NCBI GenBank assembly: GCA_026225945.1
Contig: JAMJFZ010001133.1
Coordinates: forward strand, 2,686,501 to 2,750,500
Source of the DNA: Cricetomys ansorgei
Lineage: Eukaryota; Chordata; Mammalia; Rodentia; Nesomyidae
Direction of reading: 5' to 3'
DNA length: 64,000 nucleotides
The position numbers were made by a program, and so were the translations under genes. Below, in pieces: positions 55,003 through 64,000 of this stretch. The notes beneath the pieces are model-generated. The model made no database searches and was not told the origin of the DNA. It saw only the letters and a list, made by a program, of their open reading frames with translations. How positions within the stretch are numbered: the first letter of the stretch is position 1; every line of letters starts with the position of its first letter.

Positions 55003-55455
55003 TTTGTTTTTCTTATTACTGCTGTAATCAATCACCGCAATCTTGTGGCTTAAGACAACACAGATATACACCCTCACAGTTCCAACCATCAGGAAAGGGT
55101 CTCACTGGGCTGAAGCCAAGAAGGTGTCAGCGAGATTTCCTTCTTTTAGGAGTCTCTAGAGAGGAACCTCTTTCCTGCTTTGAGAGGCCACCTGCGTTTC
55201 TTGGCTTATGGCGCCTTTTTCCTCCTTCAAAGCCTGCAGCATAGCATCTTCCTGTGGTGCTCTCACTTGGATTCCCCACTCTCCTGTTCCCCCCTTCATT
55301 TCCAAGGACCCTTGTTACCACACTGGGCCACCTGGATAATCCAAGATGATCCCATCTCAAACTCCTTAACTTAGTATTCTTTGCAAAGGCCCCTTTGCCA
55401 GATAAGGTAGTGCATTTATGGGATCTGAAGATTAGGGTGCTGTATCCTGGGTAGG
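55003..55455 (-). mobile_element. MLT1-type MaLR LTR (minus)
   Basis: TTCTTATTACTGCTGTAATC, TTGTGGCTTAAGACAACACA, GGGTCTCACTGGGCTGAAGC, CACTGGGCCACCTGGATAAT and GATCTGAAGATTAGGGTGCT follow an antisense MLT1 LTR over its full length. Confidence 0.8.
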
Positions 55456-55873
55456 ACAAATTACTAGAGTAGAAATGAAATCAGGAGGCACATTCCCACC
55501 CTGGTGCAGCTGGGTGGGAAGGGGATGCCTCATCATCTAACCGTGCTAGGACTGGGAAACTAACACCTTTACCCTAAATACAGGGAGAGCTGGCTTCTGC
55601 TAACTAAAAGCCAGGCCTGTTTGACATGCTGCAAACAACACATAGCATTTATTTGAGGCCGCTTCAGAACATGCCGTTACTGCTTCTAACATGCTTCTGT
55701 GGGTTCTCGGCTGACCTCTGTGCGCCTTTCCCTGCGTTCAGCATTTTCTTAAACCTTGCTTAGAGTGTGTGAGCTTTCCCGCTTTCCGTTTCTCATTTAA
55801 ACTTGGGGCTCCCATTCTGCAGTGTGTAGCCAATGCATCAAGCATCCACAGACAAATTGCTTAATGCCTGGGG

Positions 55874-55905
<32 letters not shown>

Positions 55906-55929
55906 GTTGCTGTTGTTGTTTTAAATCTT
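55456..55929. other. Unique stretch with T-rich run
   Basis: TTTTGTTTTGTTTTGTTG low complexity at about 55871-55925. No SINE body attached. Confidence 0.45.
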
Positions 55930-56535
55930 TTCTAAATGAAAGCTTCTCAAACACTCAGACCTCTCGCTTGCCGAATGGCGCACCCACACCCAGACTTCCT
56001 AATTTGGTTGGGGGAGGGGGAGTTGCAGGCGATACCGATTCCTGTCAAATTCTAAATCTGGATGCTTTTTTCAAGTGGAAGGATGGAAAAGGGACTGCTG
56101 CGTCAGGTGTATAACTACTGAGCGTTGTAGATTGATTCACTTTGCGGCAGGGAGGGGAGCGCAGGGAGCTGTGGGAAGAACAAGACCCAAGCCAGGAGCC
56201 AGAGCGAGTCACCTTCTAATTGTCTCCTCCATGACAGCGTCATAGGCGGCTTTGTGGCGGCTTTATTTCACAGTGACCCGCCACGCTGCTGTAATTCTCC
56301 CAGTGTCACTCATGCAGGTTTTAAAAAATGGTTGGTTTTATGGCTTTTATTTGGGAATTTGTCAAGGTTTCACGTTACGGAAACCTCGAGGCAGCAGCCT
56401 AATAGTCCATAATTTGGTGTTTAAAGGGATATTGCCGCATAACCTGCCTGGGCCTGCGAGTGCCGCTAGCAACCGAGTCCTTATGCTCAGAGGGGAAATC
56501 TCCATAATTTCTTTTACACTACAGTAAACCTTTAC
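55930..56535. promoter_or_regulatory. Candidate conserved non-coding element / enhancer
   Basis: About 600 bp without any repeat, enriched in CpG compared with the flanks (GCCGAATGGCGC, ACAGCGTCATAGGCGG, TGACCCGCCACGC, TCACGTTACGG, TGCCGCTAGCAACCGAG). It has homeodomain-type TAATTG (56217-56222), two identical CCATAATTT (56407-56415 and 56502-56510) and an AGGTTTC/GAAACCT inverted repeat (56365-56386). A 91-codon plus frame (56252-56527) runs through it but has no domain. Vertebrate developmental enhancers look like this; conservation itself cannot be seen from one sequence. Confidence 0.45.
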
Positions 56536-57067
56536 TGTCAGAAACTTCCATTCGAAATTCCAGAGGACTCCTGGAACCCTGAGATGGGGGTGGGGGGGGG
56601 AGGCTGGCTTTCAAGCTTTGTAAGCAGCTTGCTATTTCAACGTAATTCCCACGAAATAGGCTTCAGGTGTTAAACCCACACACAGGTTAGTGGGCTCTGG
56701 CAATTGGAACTGACGTACCTGCTCTATGACTCATAGTCTGGCAAAGAAAGCACTTGGTCTTGAGTCATCCTCCTCCTCTTCTTTGTCCTCCTCCTCTTCC
56801 TCCTCTCTCTCTCTCTCCTTAGGATCTCAATGCCCCTAACAGATGTTTTTAAACGTCATGCTTCTGATGACTGTTTTGGCCTTCTGCCACTGTGTGTACT
56901 CATAGGTTTAATGAGAAAATTGGTACCTCCCAAGCATTCTTCCCAAGGGGAGCAACTGGTTTCCTGGTGCAGTTGGTGAGTACACACCAGGCCAACATGC
57001 TGTGTGTGTGTCAGAGAGCATACGTGCTCATTCGTGTGTGCCTGTGTTCCAAGCGCATGCGCTCACG
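56536..57067. other. Unique stretch with CT-rich tract
   Basis: Polypyrimidine CTCCTCCTCTTCTTTG-type tract at 56763-56818 and a G run at about 56587-56601. No coding frame supported. Confidence 0.45.
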
Positions 57068-57069
57068 TG

Positions 57070-57104
<35 letters not shown>
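57068..57104. repeat. (AC)n microsatellite
   Basis: About 18 AC units in unique DNA. Confidence 0.95.
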
Positions 57105-57107
<3 letters not shown>

Positions 57108-58025
57108 GTCACCCCAGCTCCTTTCCCTTCCTGTGGCCTCAGCTCAGTGCATACACATTGGTGTTTATCACAGCTGCTGCTTCTGCTTCTGCATGCTTCA
57201 GCATAGCTGCCGCTTATTTAAGCAGTGGGCCATCTTTGTGGAGTGACCTCTGCCATACAGGAGATTGTTGTCCATTTGTTCTAATTTCATGGTGAGGCTC
57301 TTCATGATTTCACTGCAGGGATGTGGTAGGGGAAAGAGGGGTTCTTCTCAGGAGCAACCTTGGGTACTGTCTTTGAACATATGCTCTTGATTAACCGAGA
57401 AGAGAAAAGGCTCTTCATTTTTCCCATTTGGAGGTTAAAGTGGAGGGTTTGTCTAAAAACAGATTGCAGTAAACTGTGGGTTTATTTGAACAGTATGTCA
57501 GCCTTGTTTACTCGTGGGGGAAAAGAAATCTCAGATTGATAGGTTTCTTTTAATTACCTCATCCTGGAGGTTGTACCCCATAAACAGGAGATATTTCAGA
57601 AGCCATTTGGGTAAGTCTGGAAAGGCAGATTGAATGGAAACCCAGTGAGAATGCCTTTTAAAACCTTTCCATAGTTCTGAGAATAAGAAAAACTTGATTA
57701 TGCCTCTCAGCAAACTGGACATTGCCTTCAGTGATCTCACTTGGCCTCTTGTAAAAGGTGGCTTGGGATTCTTGCATAACACAGGTCATGCCACACTGAC
57801 AATCAGGTCCCTTTCTGGGGCTGGGTATTACTGTCAGGTACTCAGGTGGAGCAGCCCTGCTTAACCCACTATACCAGTACCTGCCTCCTGGGTTCTGTCC
57901 ATGAAGCATAAAAGATGAATGAAAGATTCAGTCACTGAATGAGTTCCAGGCAGATCCAAACAGTTCTTCTGGTAAATCCAGGCCAAAGCACATTTTCCTA
58001 AATAATGTCTTCATTGACTGTCTGG
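57105..58025. other. Unique non-coding stretch
   Basis: No repeat recognised. Confidence 0.4.
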
Positions 58026-58026
58026 C

Positions 58027-58076
<50 letters not shown>

Positions 58077-58077
58077 A
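58026..58077. repeat. (CTAT)n tetranucleotide microsatellite
   Basis: About 13 uninterrupted CTAT units, adjoining an old B1/B4 element. Confidence 0.95.
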
Positions 58078-58218
58078 TGTTATAAAGACAGGATCTCATG
58101 TAGTCCAGGCTATCCTTGAACATCCTCTTATCACTGAGGATGACCTTGAACTCCTGATGCTTCTGTCTCTATCTCCCAAGTTCTGTGATTACAGATGTAT
58201 GCCACCATGTCTGCCAAT
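58078..58218 (-). mobile_element. B1/B4-type SINE (minus), old
   Basis: AAGACAGGATCTCATGTAGT, CCAGGCTATCCTTGAACATC and GTGATTACAGATGTATGCCA. Contains an internal duplication-like second TGACCTTGAACTCCTG. Confidence 0.7.
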
Positions 58219-58761
58219 TTCTTGGTCTCTACTATCTGAAAACGGTCTGGTGGACTACAATCATTTCTAGAGTCGAGGTGCAGCTTTGGGTAGATATAAG
58301 CAGCTGAGGTAAAGGGGACAATGAGAGAACCACTTACACTTCAAGGAGAATAAGAAAAAATGTCACCTGTTAATAAATAATGCTTGAGTATACATCACAA
58401 TAGGAAAGATACCAAATGCACCACGCAGTCTGAAAGAGGAAGCAGACAGGCTCGGGATGGGGCTGGCTTTCTCTACCCCTGCTTCCAACTTCAGTCAATA
58501 TAGATGAGCTCCTGCTGACAGCACCATCACCATCAATGCAGGTCCTACTCCAATCAGCCAAAGACATCTGCCTGTGGTCCTGCCCTGGCAACTATCATTA
58601 AAACATGTTTTGTGACTACCAACAGCTCCTAAAAAGTATGGTTAGGCCAGGACCCCAATATCAATATACAAGAACTGTACTGTATAGTTGGCATGGGACA
58701 TTGTAATCTTCTTAATAATATTTAAACTTTTTATTTTGTGACTCATTTTGTGTGTTGGTAG

Positions 58762-58765
<4 letters not shown>
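58219..58765. other. Unique non-coding stretch
   Basis: No repeat recognised. Confidence 0.4.

Positions 58766-58816
<51 letters not shown>
58766..58816. repeat. (AT)n microsatellite
   Basis: About 24 AT units, self-complementary and able to extrude a cruciform. Immediately upstream of the minisatellite. Confidence 0.95.
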
Positions 58817-58839
58817 ATATGACTTTAAAAATATTTAAG

Positions 58840-59112
58840 CCACAGGCATCTGGATATCCCACAGGCACCAGGATATCTCACAGGCACTAGGGCCTCCTGC
58901 AGGCACCTAGACATGCCAGGTGTCCTAGCACCTGTGGGATGCCCTGGTGTTTGTGGAATGTCTGTGTGCCTGTGTAGCATCAGGGTGCCTGAGTGATGTC
59001 TGGGTGTCTTCAGGTTGGTCCAGTGCCTGCATGATACCCAAGCATCTGTGGGATGTCCTGGAGCCTGCAGGATACCTTGATGCCTATGGGATGTCCTGGT
59101 GCCTGGGTTGTT
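58840..59112. repeat. 20-bp minisatellite with internal orientation switch
   Basis: About four units read CCACAGGCACCAGGATATC at 58840-58918. After a junction near 58918-58921, about ten units read the complement, approximating GATGTCCTGGTGCCTGTGG (best at about 58938, 59051 and 59090). Period 19-21 bp with internal divergence. It drives a repetitive 121-codon minus frame. Confidence 0.75.
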
Positions 59113-59274
59113 GGCAGTGAGGCCATACTTTGGGTTGAACTTTGTCATGTTTGGTCTCAGGCTAGTATGAGCCAGGTAAATGTCCATCATTGAGCAGCCT
59201 GTTGCCTCCAGGATCCCTGTGAATCCCTGTGATCTATGTTCCTGTTATACCAGCTAGCTAGACTTACATTGTCT

Positions 59275-59401
59275 TTTACTTTTTTGGGGGGGGGGGAGGG
59301 GGCATAGGGTTGGGAAGGAGAACAGGGAGGAATGGGAAGAGTGTGTTACTGAGATACATTGTATGAAACAGTATTTTTTTTTAAAAAAAGAAAAACTGTA
59401 A

Positions 59402-59440
<39 letters not shown>

Positions 59441-59451
59441 ACAAATAAAAT
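59275..59451 (+). mobile_element. Possible L1 3' end plus (AAAT)n
   Basis: A G-rich GGGGGGAGGGGGCATAG, GGAATGGGAAGAGTGTGTTA, GAGATACATTGTATGAAACA, then A-rich and an (AATA)n array at 59400-59451. Matches the last part of a rodent L1 3' UTR. Confidence 0.5.
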
Positions 59452-59687
59452 ATTTAAGCCTTCCAAATGATAACTATTTTATTACGTGGGGCTAATTTTG
59501 AAGTGGAAAAGGGGAAGGAAAGACTTCACCTCTACTTCAAAATAAATACCAGTATAATCTAAGAGCTAACACATAAAGCCCCTTTGTCAACCTGTTCCCT
59601 GCATGGTACACACACTGACTTGTGTACCATGATCTCACCAATGAGGATGACTGGGGTTAAAGTACTGTCTACAGCACCACATCTGTG
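59452..59687. other. Unique non-coding stretch
   Basis: Short spacer with no recognised repeat. Confidence 0.4.
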
Positions 59688-59838
59688 TGTTGAGGCCCAC
59701 ACTTGTATTTCCAGCACTTTGGAAGTAGATGCAGGACAATCAGAAGTTCAAAGTCATTCTCAGCTACACAGTGAGTTTTAGGCCATCCTGAGCTACATGG
59801 CCTGCCTCCAAAACCCACCACCACCAACAACAAATAAA
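59688..59838 (+). mobile_element. B4/B1-type SINE (plus)
   Basis: GTATTTCCAGCACTTTGGAA, AGAAGTTCAAAGTCATTCTC and GAGTTTTAGGCCATCCTGAG. Confidence 0.75.
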
Positions 59839-61152
59839 GAGGAAATAAATACATGAATGAAAGAGAGCACTGTGGCTCCTGCTGGTATTTGCCTTTGGGA
59901 GGAGGATGCTTTGTATTGTTAAGGAAAGAAACATGGTGTTCTGTGGACTTTGGCCTCTGAGCCAGCCTGCATGTCAAAGTGTTTCAGTGCTATGCTCTGA
60001 AAAGAGCATAGCAAATGGCTGTGCTGACGCTTAGGGCCACAGACTTTGGCTTTTTAAAAAGTGAATTTTTATCTAGATTCTCATATCATTCTTCTGCTTC
60101 AGTTTGGCTTTCCCAATTGTCCCCATAAACAAAAATCCTACGGGGATTGAATTCCAGTTCGATTTTAGGAATTACAGCCCATTTCACTACACACATTTAA
60201 GTTTAAAGAAAATTTAAGCTGGAAAAAACTTAATACCTTGAATTAAGAAATCCTAAGATTTATCCTATTAATCATTCTTCCTAATCTAAGAGCTAAATAT
60301 TTACAGTGTCACTTGAGATCTGTGAGTAGCTATTCAAACCCATGAACATGTCTGTCAGCAGCATAGCCTCAGACAAGGACTTACACTGAAGACCTGTCAG
60401 TCAATCAATAACATCTGACGGACAGCTCAGAATTTCCTATCACACCCCCTTACCAACTTGCTTCCTTCCTTCCTTCCTTTGGAGGCTACTAGAGCCCATT
60501 GAAACATCAGTCCTGATGAAAGGCTTAGTGATGAGGTCAGACGCTGCTCTCAGGATTTCTCTGCCTGGAGATTTACTACACTGCAGTCACCACCCAATCC
60601 CAGTAGATGTTCCTCCAGTGATGTTCAGACCCCAGGGTAGACTTACCTTCTCCTTCATTCACAAAGCATGCGATGTTTATCACATACTTAGATCACAAAG
60701 ATGTCTGTGAGCAAATCGAAACTTCTCAAAATTTTAGGCACTAAAATCTTTGGGGAAGCAAAAGAGAAATAAATATGAAGTGCACTGAAAGGGGAGGGTC
60801 TGGTTTGCTGTGCTCAGCTCCTCACATCACCTCTACTTCCACTGGGGAAACCTACCGATGCCAGCCTCAGACTGTGTCCCGCAGAGATGAGTACGTCCTT
60901 CCCAACTCAGCTTCTGTCTCCAGCCAGAAGCCTGTTTTCCTTGGATGATCAATATCGAGAGTATCTGTCTCTTTGAGGGATGTTCAACTCTGTCACAGCG
61001 GAATCTTAATCCATGCCCTCTCGCGAGATCAAAACCTGCCCAGGTTCATTGCCTCAGCAGCCCGGTGAGACAGACAAGAGGCCTGGACTCTGTAGGAAAG
61101 TCAAGACCAAACCCAAAATGCTTTCCTACAATGATGGCTTTCTGCCGTCATT
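59839..61152. other. Long unique stretch
   Basis: No SINE or LTR recognised over 1.3 kb. A short CTTCC run is at about 60463-60479. No coding frame above 71 codons. Confidence 0.4.
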
Positions 61153-61285
61153 TGTTTTGAGACAAAGTTTGCTATATAGACCAGGCTGGCTTTAAATTCA
61201 TATAGCCCGATGTGGCCTGGAATTCTCCATCCCGTCTTGGCCTCCTGAATGCTTGTATGTGGGCATCATCTCCACACTCAGCTTG
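61153..61285 (-). mobile_element. B1/B4-type SINE (minus), diverged
   Basis: TTTTGAGACAAAGTTTGCTA, TATAGACCAGGCTGGCTTTA and TGAATGCTTGTATGTGGGCA. Confidence 0.65.
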
Positions 61286-61429
61286 CCTCTCGTCCTTTTT
61301 TTGTGTTTACAACATATTTGTAAGCTTTAGAATTTGTTTTTCAGCACACTAGAAAAGTTTCAAGCTAATAAGTCAACAGTAATTATAAAGTAATGGCTTC
61401 AGGGAAACAGCATTTCATACTGGTTGGTT

Positions 61430-61740
61430 TACTTCCTTCGCTATGATTGAGCACAGTAACATGTTCTCCTGTCTGGTTGTTCTCCCTGGTTTTGACTGAT
61501 CTTGCCATGGCCGCATGTCCCTCTCCCAGCAAGGTTTCCCTTTACATCTCTGGGCTCTTGTCCGCTGGGCTCTGTGGTCCAGCTGATAGACATCATGACG
61601 ACAGTCCACATAGATGTTGCTGCAGTGAAGTTTGCACATTGTTCAAGAATTGTTTCCACGTTTCTGGAACTTTCTCTGGCACAGCGAAGTGCCTCAAGAT
61701 CCAGGTCGACAAATGTACAACATTATTAGAGCGGCTGGAA
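61430..61740 (-). other. Unresolved minus-strand ORF region (possible pseudogene)
   Basis: Two overlapping minus frames (72 and 74 codons) of balanced composition. One reads ...ETILEQCANFTAATSMWTVV.... No start context, splice sites or family I recognise. It could be a decayed retropseudogene or chance. Confidence 0.2.
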
Positions 61741-62531
61741 CAGAGTCAGAATCTTTTCTATTATATATTTTTAGTAAATCTTATTATTAAGTCTATATGT
61801 TTGCTTCTGTACACACACACATGAGAGAGAGGGTCCATAGAGGTATTTGCATTTACATTTCCTACAGGTATGTGGATTTAGAGGTCTGTGTGTATGTTTT
61901 CAATGAGTAGCTTGTTAAGGGAAACCGGCTAAAATACAAAGGTCCACACATCAGACATTCTAGGTGGACCCTTGGGTCTTGTGGTGTTGTGGCTAGTCAC
62001 AGCAATGGGGAATGTTTTACTGTGGATTTCCTGTTCCTGGAAAGCTTCACAGTTGAAAAAAAAAAATCCTTTCTTTAGTTTGAGTGTTTTCTGTGTACCA
62101 TGGTCAGAGAAAGCCCTTGTAGGGACTGACTGCTCCGGTCTTCCTTCCTCTTCTCCCCACCTCTAGGGTCTGGCCATTCTGAAGGAACCCAGAAAGTGCT
62201 CATCACTGAAGCCCTTAGCCCTTTAAAGCAGTCAGATGCAGGGCACACGGCTATGTCCAGTTTGGATGCACACCAAAAGTGCTCTGCCTTTTGGAAGGGG
62301 GAAGTAAATTGCAAACACACCATAAAGATGTTTTGAAAAGTGGTTTTCTTTTTGTTTTGTCTGAGCTTGCAGTTGGCTCAGAGCCGGTCACGGTCACTTC
62401 TCTCTCCATGCCAGGCTTCCCTGGATTATGCTCTGTTGTAGACTGGGGGCTTTCAGGGCTGGCTACTAGGACCTCAGGCTTGGGAGGGAGAGCGAGGTGG
62501 TTTATGTGACACTCAAAGAGTGTCAAGAGGC
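61741..62531. other. Unique non-coding stretch
   Basis: No repeat recognised apart from short (AC)n near 61812. Confidence 0.4.
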
Positions 62532-62780
62532 TGTTATGGAAATTTATTTTTAGCTATGTATAAAATAATTGTTTTGTGCATTGCTGGGTGAGGGGCTGCC
62601 TCGGTCTTGGCATTTTGTATTGTCTGCAGGTGTTGGATTTATGTGGGGAATGTTTAATTGCTTATGATCTGCACATAAAAACACATGAGCTCAGATGCTC
62701 AGGGTTCCACTGTCCAGTATGGCACTGGCCATGATAGTGGTTCCCTCTGCTGAGGTCTGGTAGAGTTTGCAAGAATAATA
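62532..62780 (+). mobile_element. Second copy of the 7464-7792 LTR, truncated
   Basis: Begins TGTTATGGAAATTTATTTTT. It shares GTGAGGGGCTG, GCAGGTGTTGGATTT, TTAATTGCTTATGATCTGCA, CTCAGGGTTCCACTGTC and CTCTGCTGAGGTCTGGTAGA with the first copy. It lacks about 35 bp around the ATCAGGAAAATACC segment and the last ~50 bp. Confidence 0.75.
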
Positions 62781-63259
62781 ACTTCAAAATAATAAGCATT
62801 ATTTTCAAAATGATAAGTATTTATAAAAGGAATTCTTAAAAAAACAAAACAAAAACAGGATAGTATTCCTCCCTTGTCCACGGGGAAAGATAATGTTACA
62901 AGCTCTGCAGTTGCTGCCTGAAATCTCATATAGTATCAAGCCCTACATGTATTCGAATTTTTCCCAAGCATATGCACCTAAGATAAAAGTCAGGCACAGT
63001 TAGAGATGACAGTAATCACTACTAATAAAACGGTGATATGCTACAACAAAAAAATCACCTAATTGCAGTCTCTCAGAATACTGTTGGTCTCAGCAACTTC
63101 AGTATGCATTCCTTTTCTTTCCCTGAGTGAAACTTTTTTTTTTTTTTTTAACTTAAAGTCAACATTTTCTGGCTTACCTAATGGCTAATATCATCACTCT
63201 TGAGTTTTGGATAATTATCCAATAAAATAAGGGTTACTTGAGCTCAAGCACTGTATGAC
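62781..63259. other. Unique AT-rich stretch
   Basis: AATAATAAGCATTATTTTC and a poly(T) at 63127-63139. No repeat recognised. Confidence 0.4.
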
Positions 63260-63535
63260 TTAAGACTTAAGAACTGTGCGTTTCTGGAACTTTCCATTTA
63301 CTATTTTTAGCCCATGACTGACTACAGGTGAAGCTGAAACTGATGAACTCGAAGCCACATTTGGAAGACCACTGTGGTCCAGAAAATTCAGCGTGCCGTT
63401 GAAACGGCATCCGGTTCCAGCTTCAGCATCTAGTTCTTCAGAGAGAAGGCCATAGGGTACTCGTGATAGATCACTGTATAGCAGCCTAAAACCTGCTCGC
63501 TGCCTTATGATGACTTCCATCAGTTTCAGCCACAT
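63260..63535 (-). other. Unrecognised 91-codon minus ORF
   Basis: ATG-initiated frame with mixed, non-repetitive composition, an acidic patch SEELDAEAG and a Ser-rich ASSSSVSASPV stretch. No signal peptide or membrane segment. No acceptor-like tract precedes it and no poly(A) follows. It may be a retropseudogene fragment, a hidden exon or chance. Confidence 0.25.
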
Positions 63536-63635
63536 TAATCTTGGTTTTCATTCTTCCTTTAGATATGGTACCACTTAAACCAGCCGTACCAAAGACCTAA
63601 CCTTCTAACTAAGACCTGGTGAGAACAATTTTGTT

Positions 63636-63767
63636 TTATTTTGTTTTGCTTTCTTTTATTTGAGACAGTGTCTTGTTATGTAAATCAAGCTGCCTTGAAC
63701 TCAAGGGACTCTCCTACCTCTGCCTTCCAGGTGCTGGGATTACAGGCCTGCATGACTATGACTAGCT
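63636..63767 (-). mobile_element. B1/B4-type SINE (minus), diverged
   Basis: TTTTATTTGAGACAGTGTCT, CAAGCTGCCTTGAACTCAAG and GTGCTGGGATTACAGGCCTG. Confidence 0.8.
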
Positions 63768-64000
63768 AAGGAAGAACTTCAGTTGGATAGTTTTTGTTAT
63801 GTATTTGTACATTGCCGGTATCTATTTGCGAGAGCAAAATAGATGGTCTTTGATGGTTAACCCAGACTCCCCACCCAGATCTCTCAAGTGTTCCAGAAGG
63901 CTTTAACCTCTTCAAAACACGCTAGGCTATGCTGTAGACACCTGACTACCACTCAAAAGTATTGAGACTTAGAACCGCTTGAGCTGCATTAAGTTTGCTA
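63768..64000. other. Unique window end
   Basis: No repeat or frame recognised. Confidence 0.4.

Noticed and set aside
58825..59190. 121-codon minus frame with repeated His/Pro/Gly peptides
   Set aside because: It is the translation of the 20-bp minisatellite; the imperfect period breaks the register.
59400..59451. Regular short repeats resembling an array
   Set aside because: Simple (AATA)n; no spacers, so not CRISPR-like.

Overview
This window looks like ordinary intergenic or intronic chromosomal DNA from a muroid rodent. The lineage call rests on repeat content: many B1 (7SL-derived), B2/B3 and ID/B4-type (tRNA-derived) SINEs, rodent L1 3' ends, rodent MaLR-type solo LTRs, and old mammal-wide repeats (MIR, L2, MLT1, Tigger/MER2-like, L1M). 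Several B1 copies carry TTACAACAGAGA where the familiar mouse/rat B1 has a CTACACAGAGA-type sequence. That argues against Mus or Rattus, but I cannot name the species.

I found no protein-coding gene that I can support. There is no rRNA, functional tRNA, CpG island or CRISPR array. The open reading frames are short; the longest overlap SINEs, microsatellites or unique DNA without a recognisable domain. Two minus-strand stretches (61430-61740 and 63260-63535) are the most protein-like and are reported as unresolved.

Layout. 1-13 kb: SINEs with three LTR insertions. Two of these have clean target-site duplications (7464-7792, and 11241-12254 inside a B3 SINE); the third sits in a B3 near 1 kb. 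13-20 kb: ancient L1M, Tigger and MLT1 relics plus a truncated rodent L1 3' end. 20-25 kb: repeat-poor, with two candidate regulatory blocks and a triple-nested SINE/LTR/B1 stack at 21.7-22.5 kb. 25-47 kb: dense SINEs, MaLR LTRs and an L1 with an inverted 5' segment (45354-46310). 47-58 kb: mostly unique sequence, including the best conserved-element candidate (about 55930-56535). 58-64 kb: simple repeats, a 20-bp minisatellite whose orientation flips in the middle, and a second copy of the 7.46 kb LTR.

There is no operon-like organisation. The biology on show is transposon history plus a few blocks that could be long-range regulatory DNA of a gene outside the window. Repeat family names come from remembered consensus features; exact subfamilies and boundaries need a repeat-library search.
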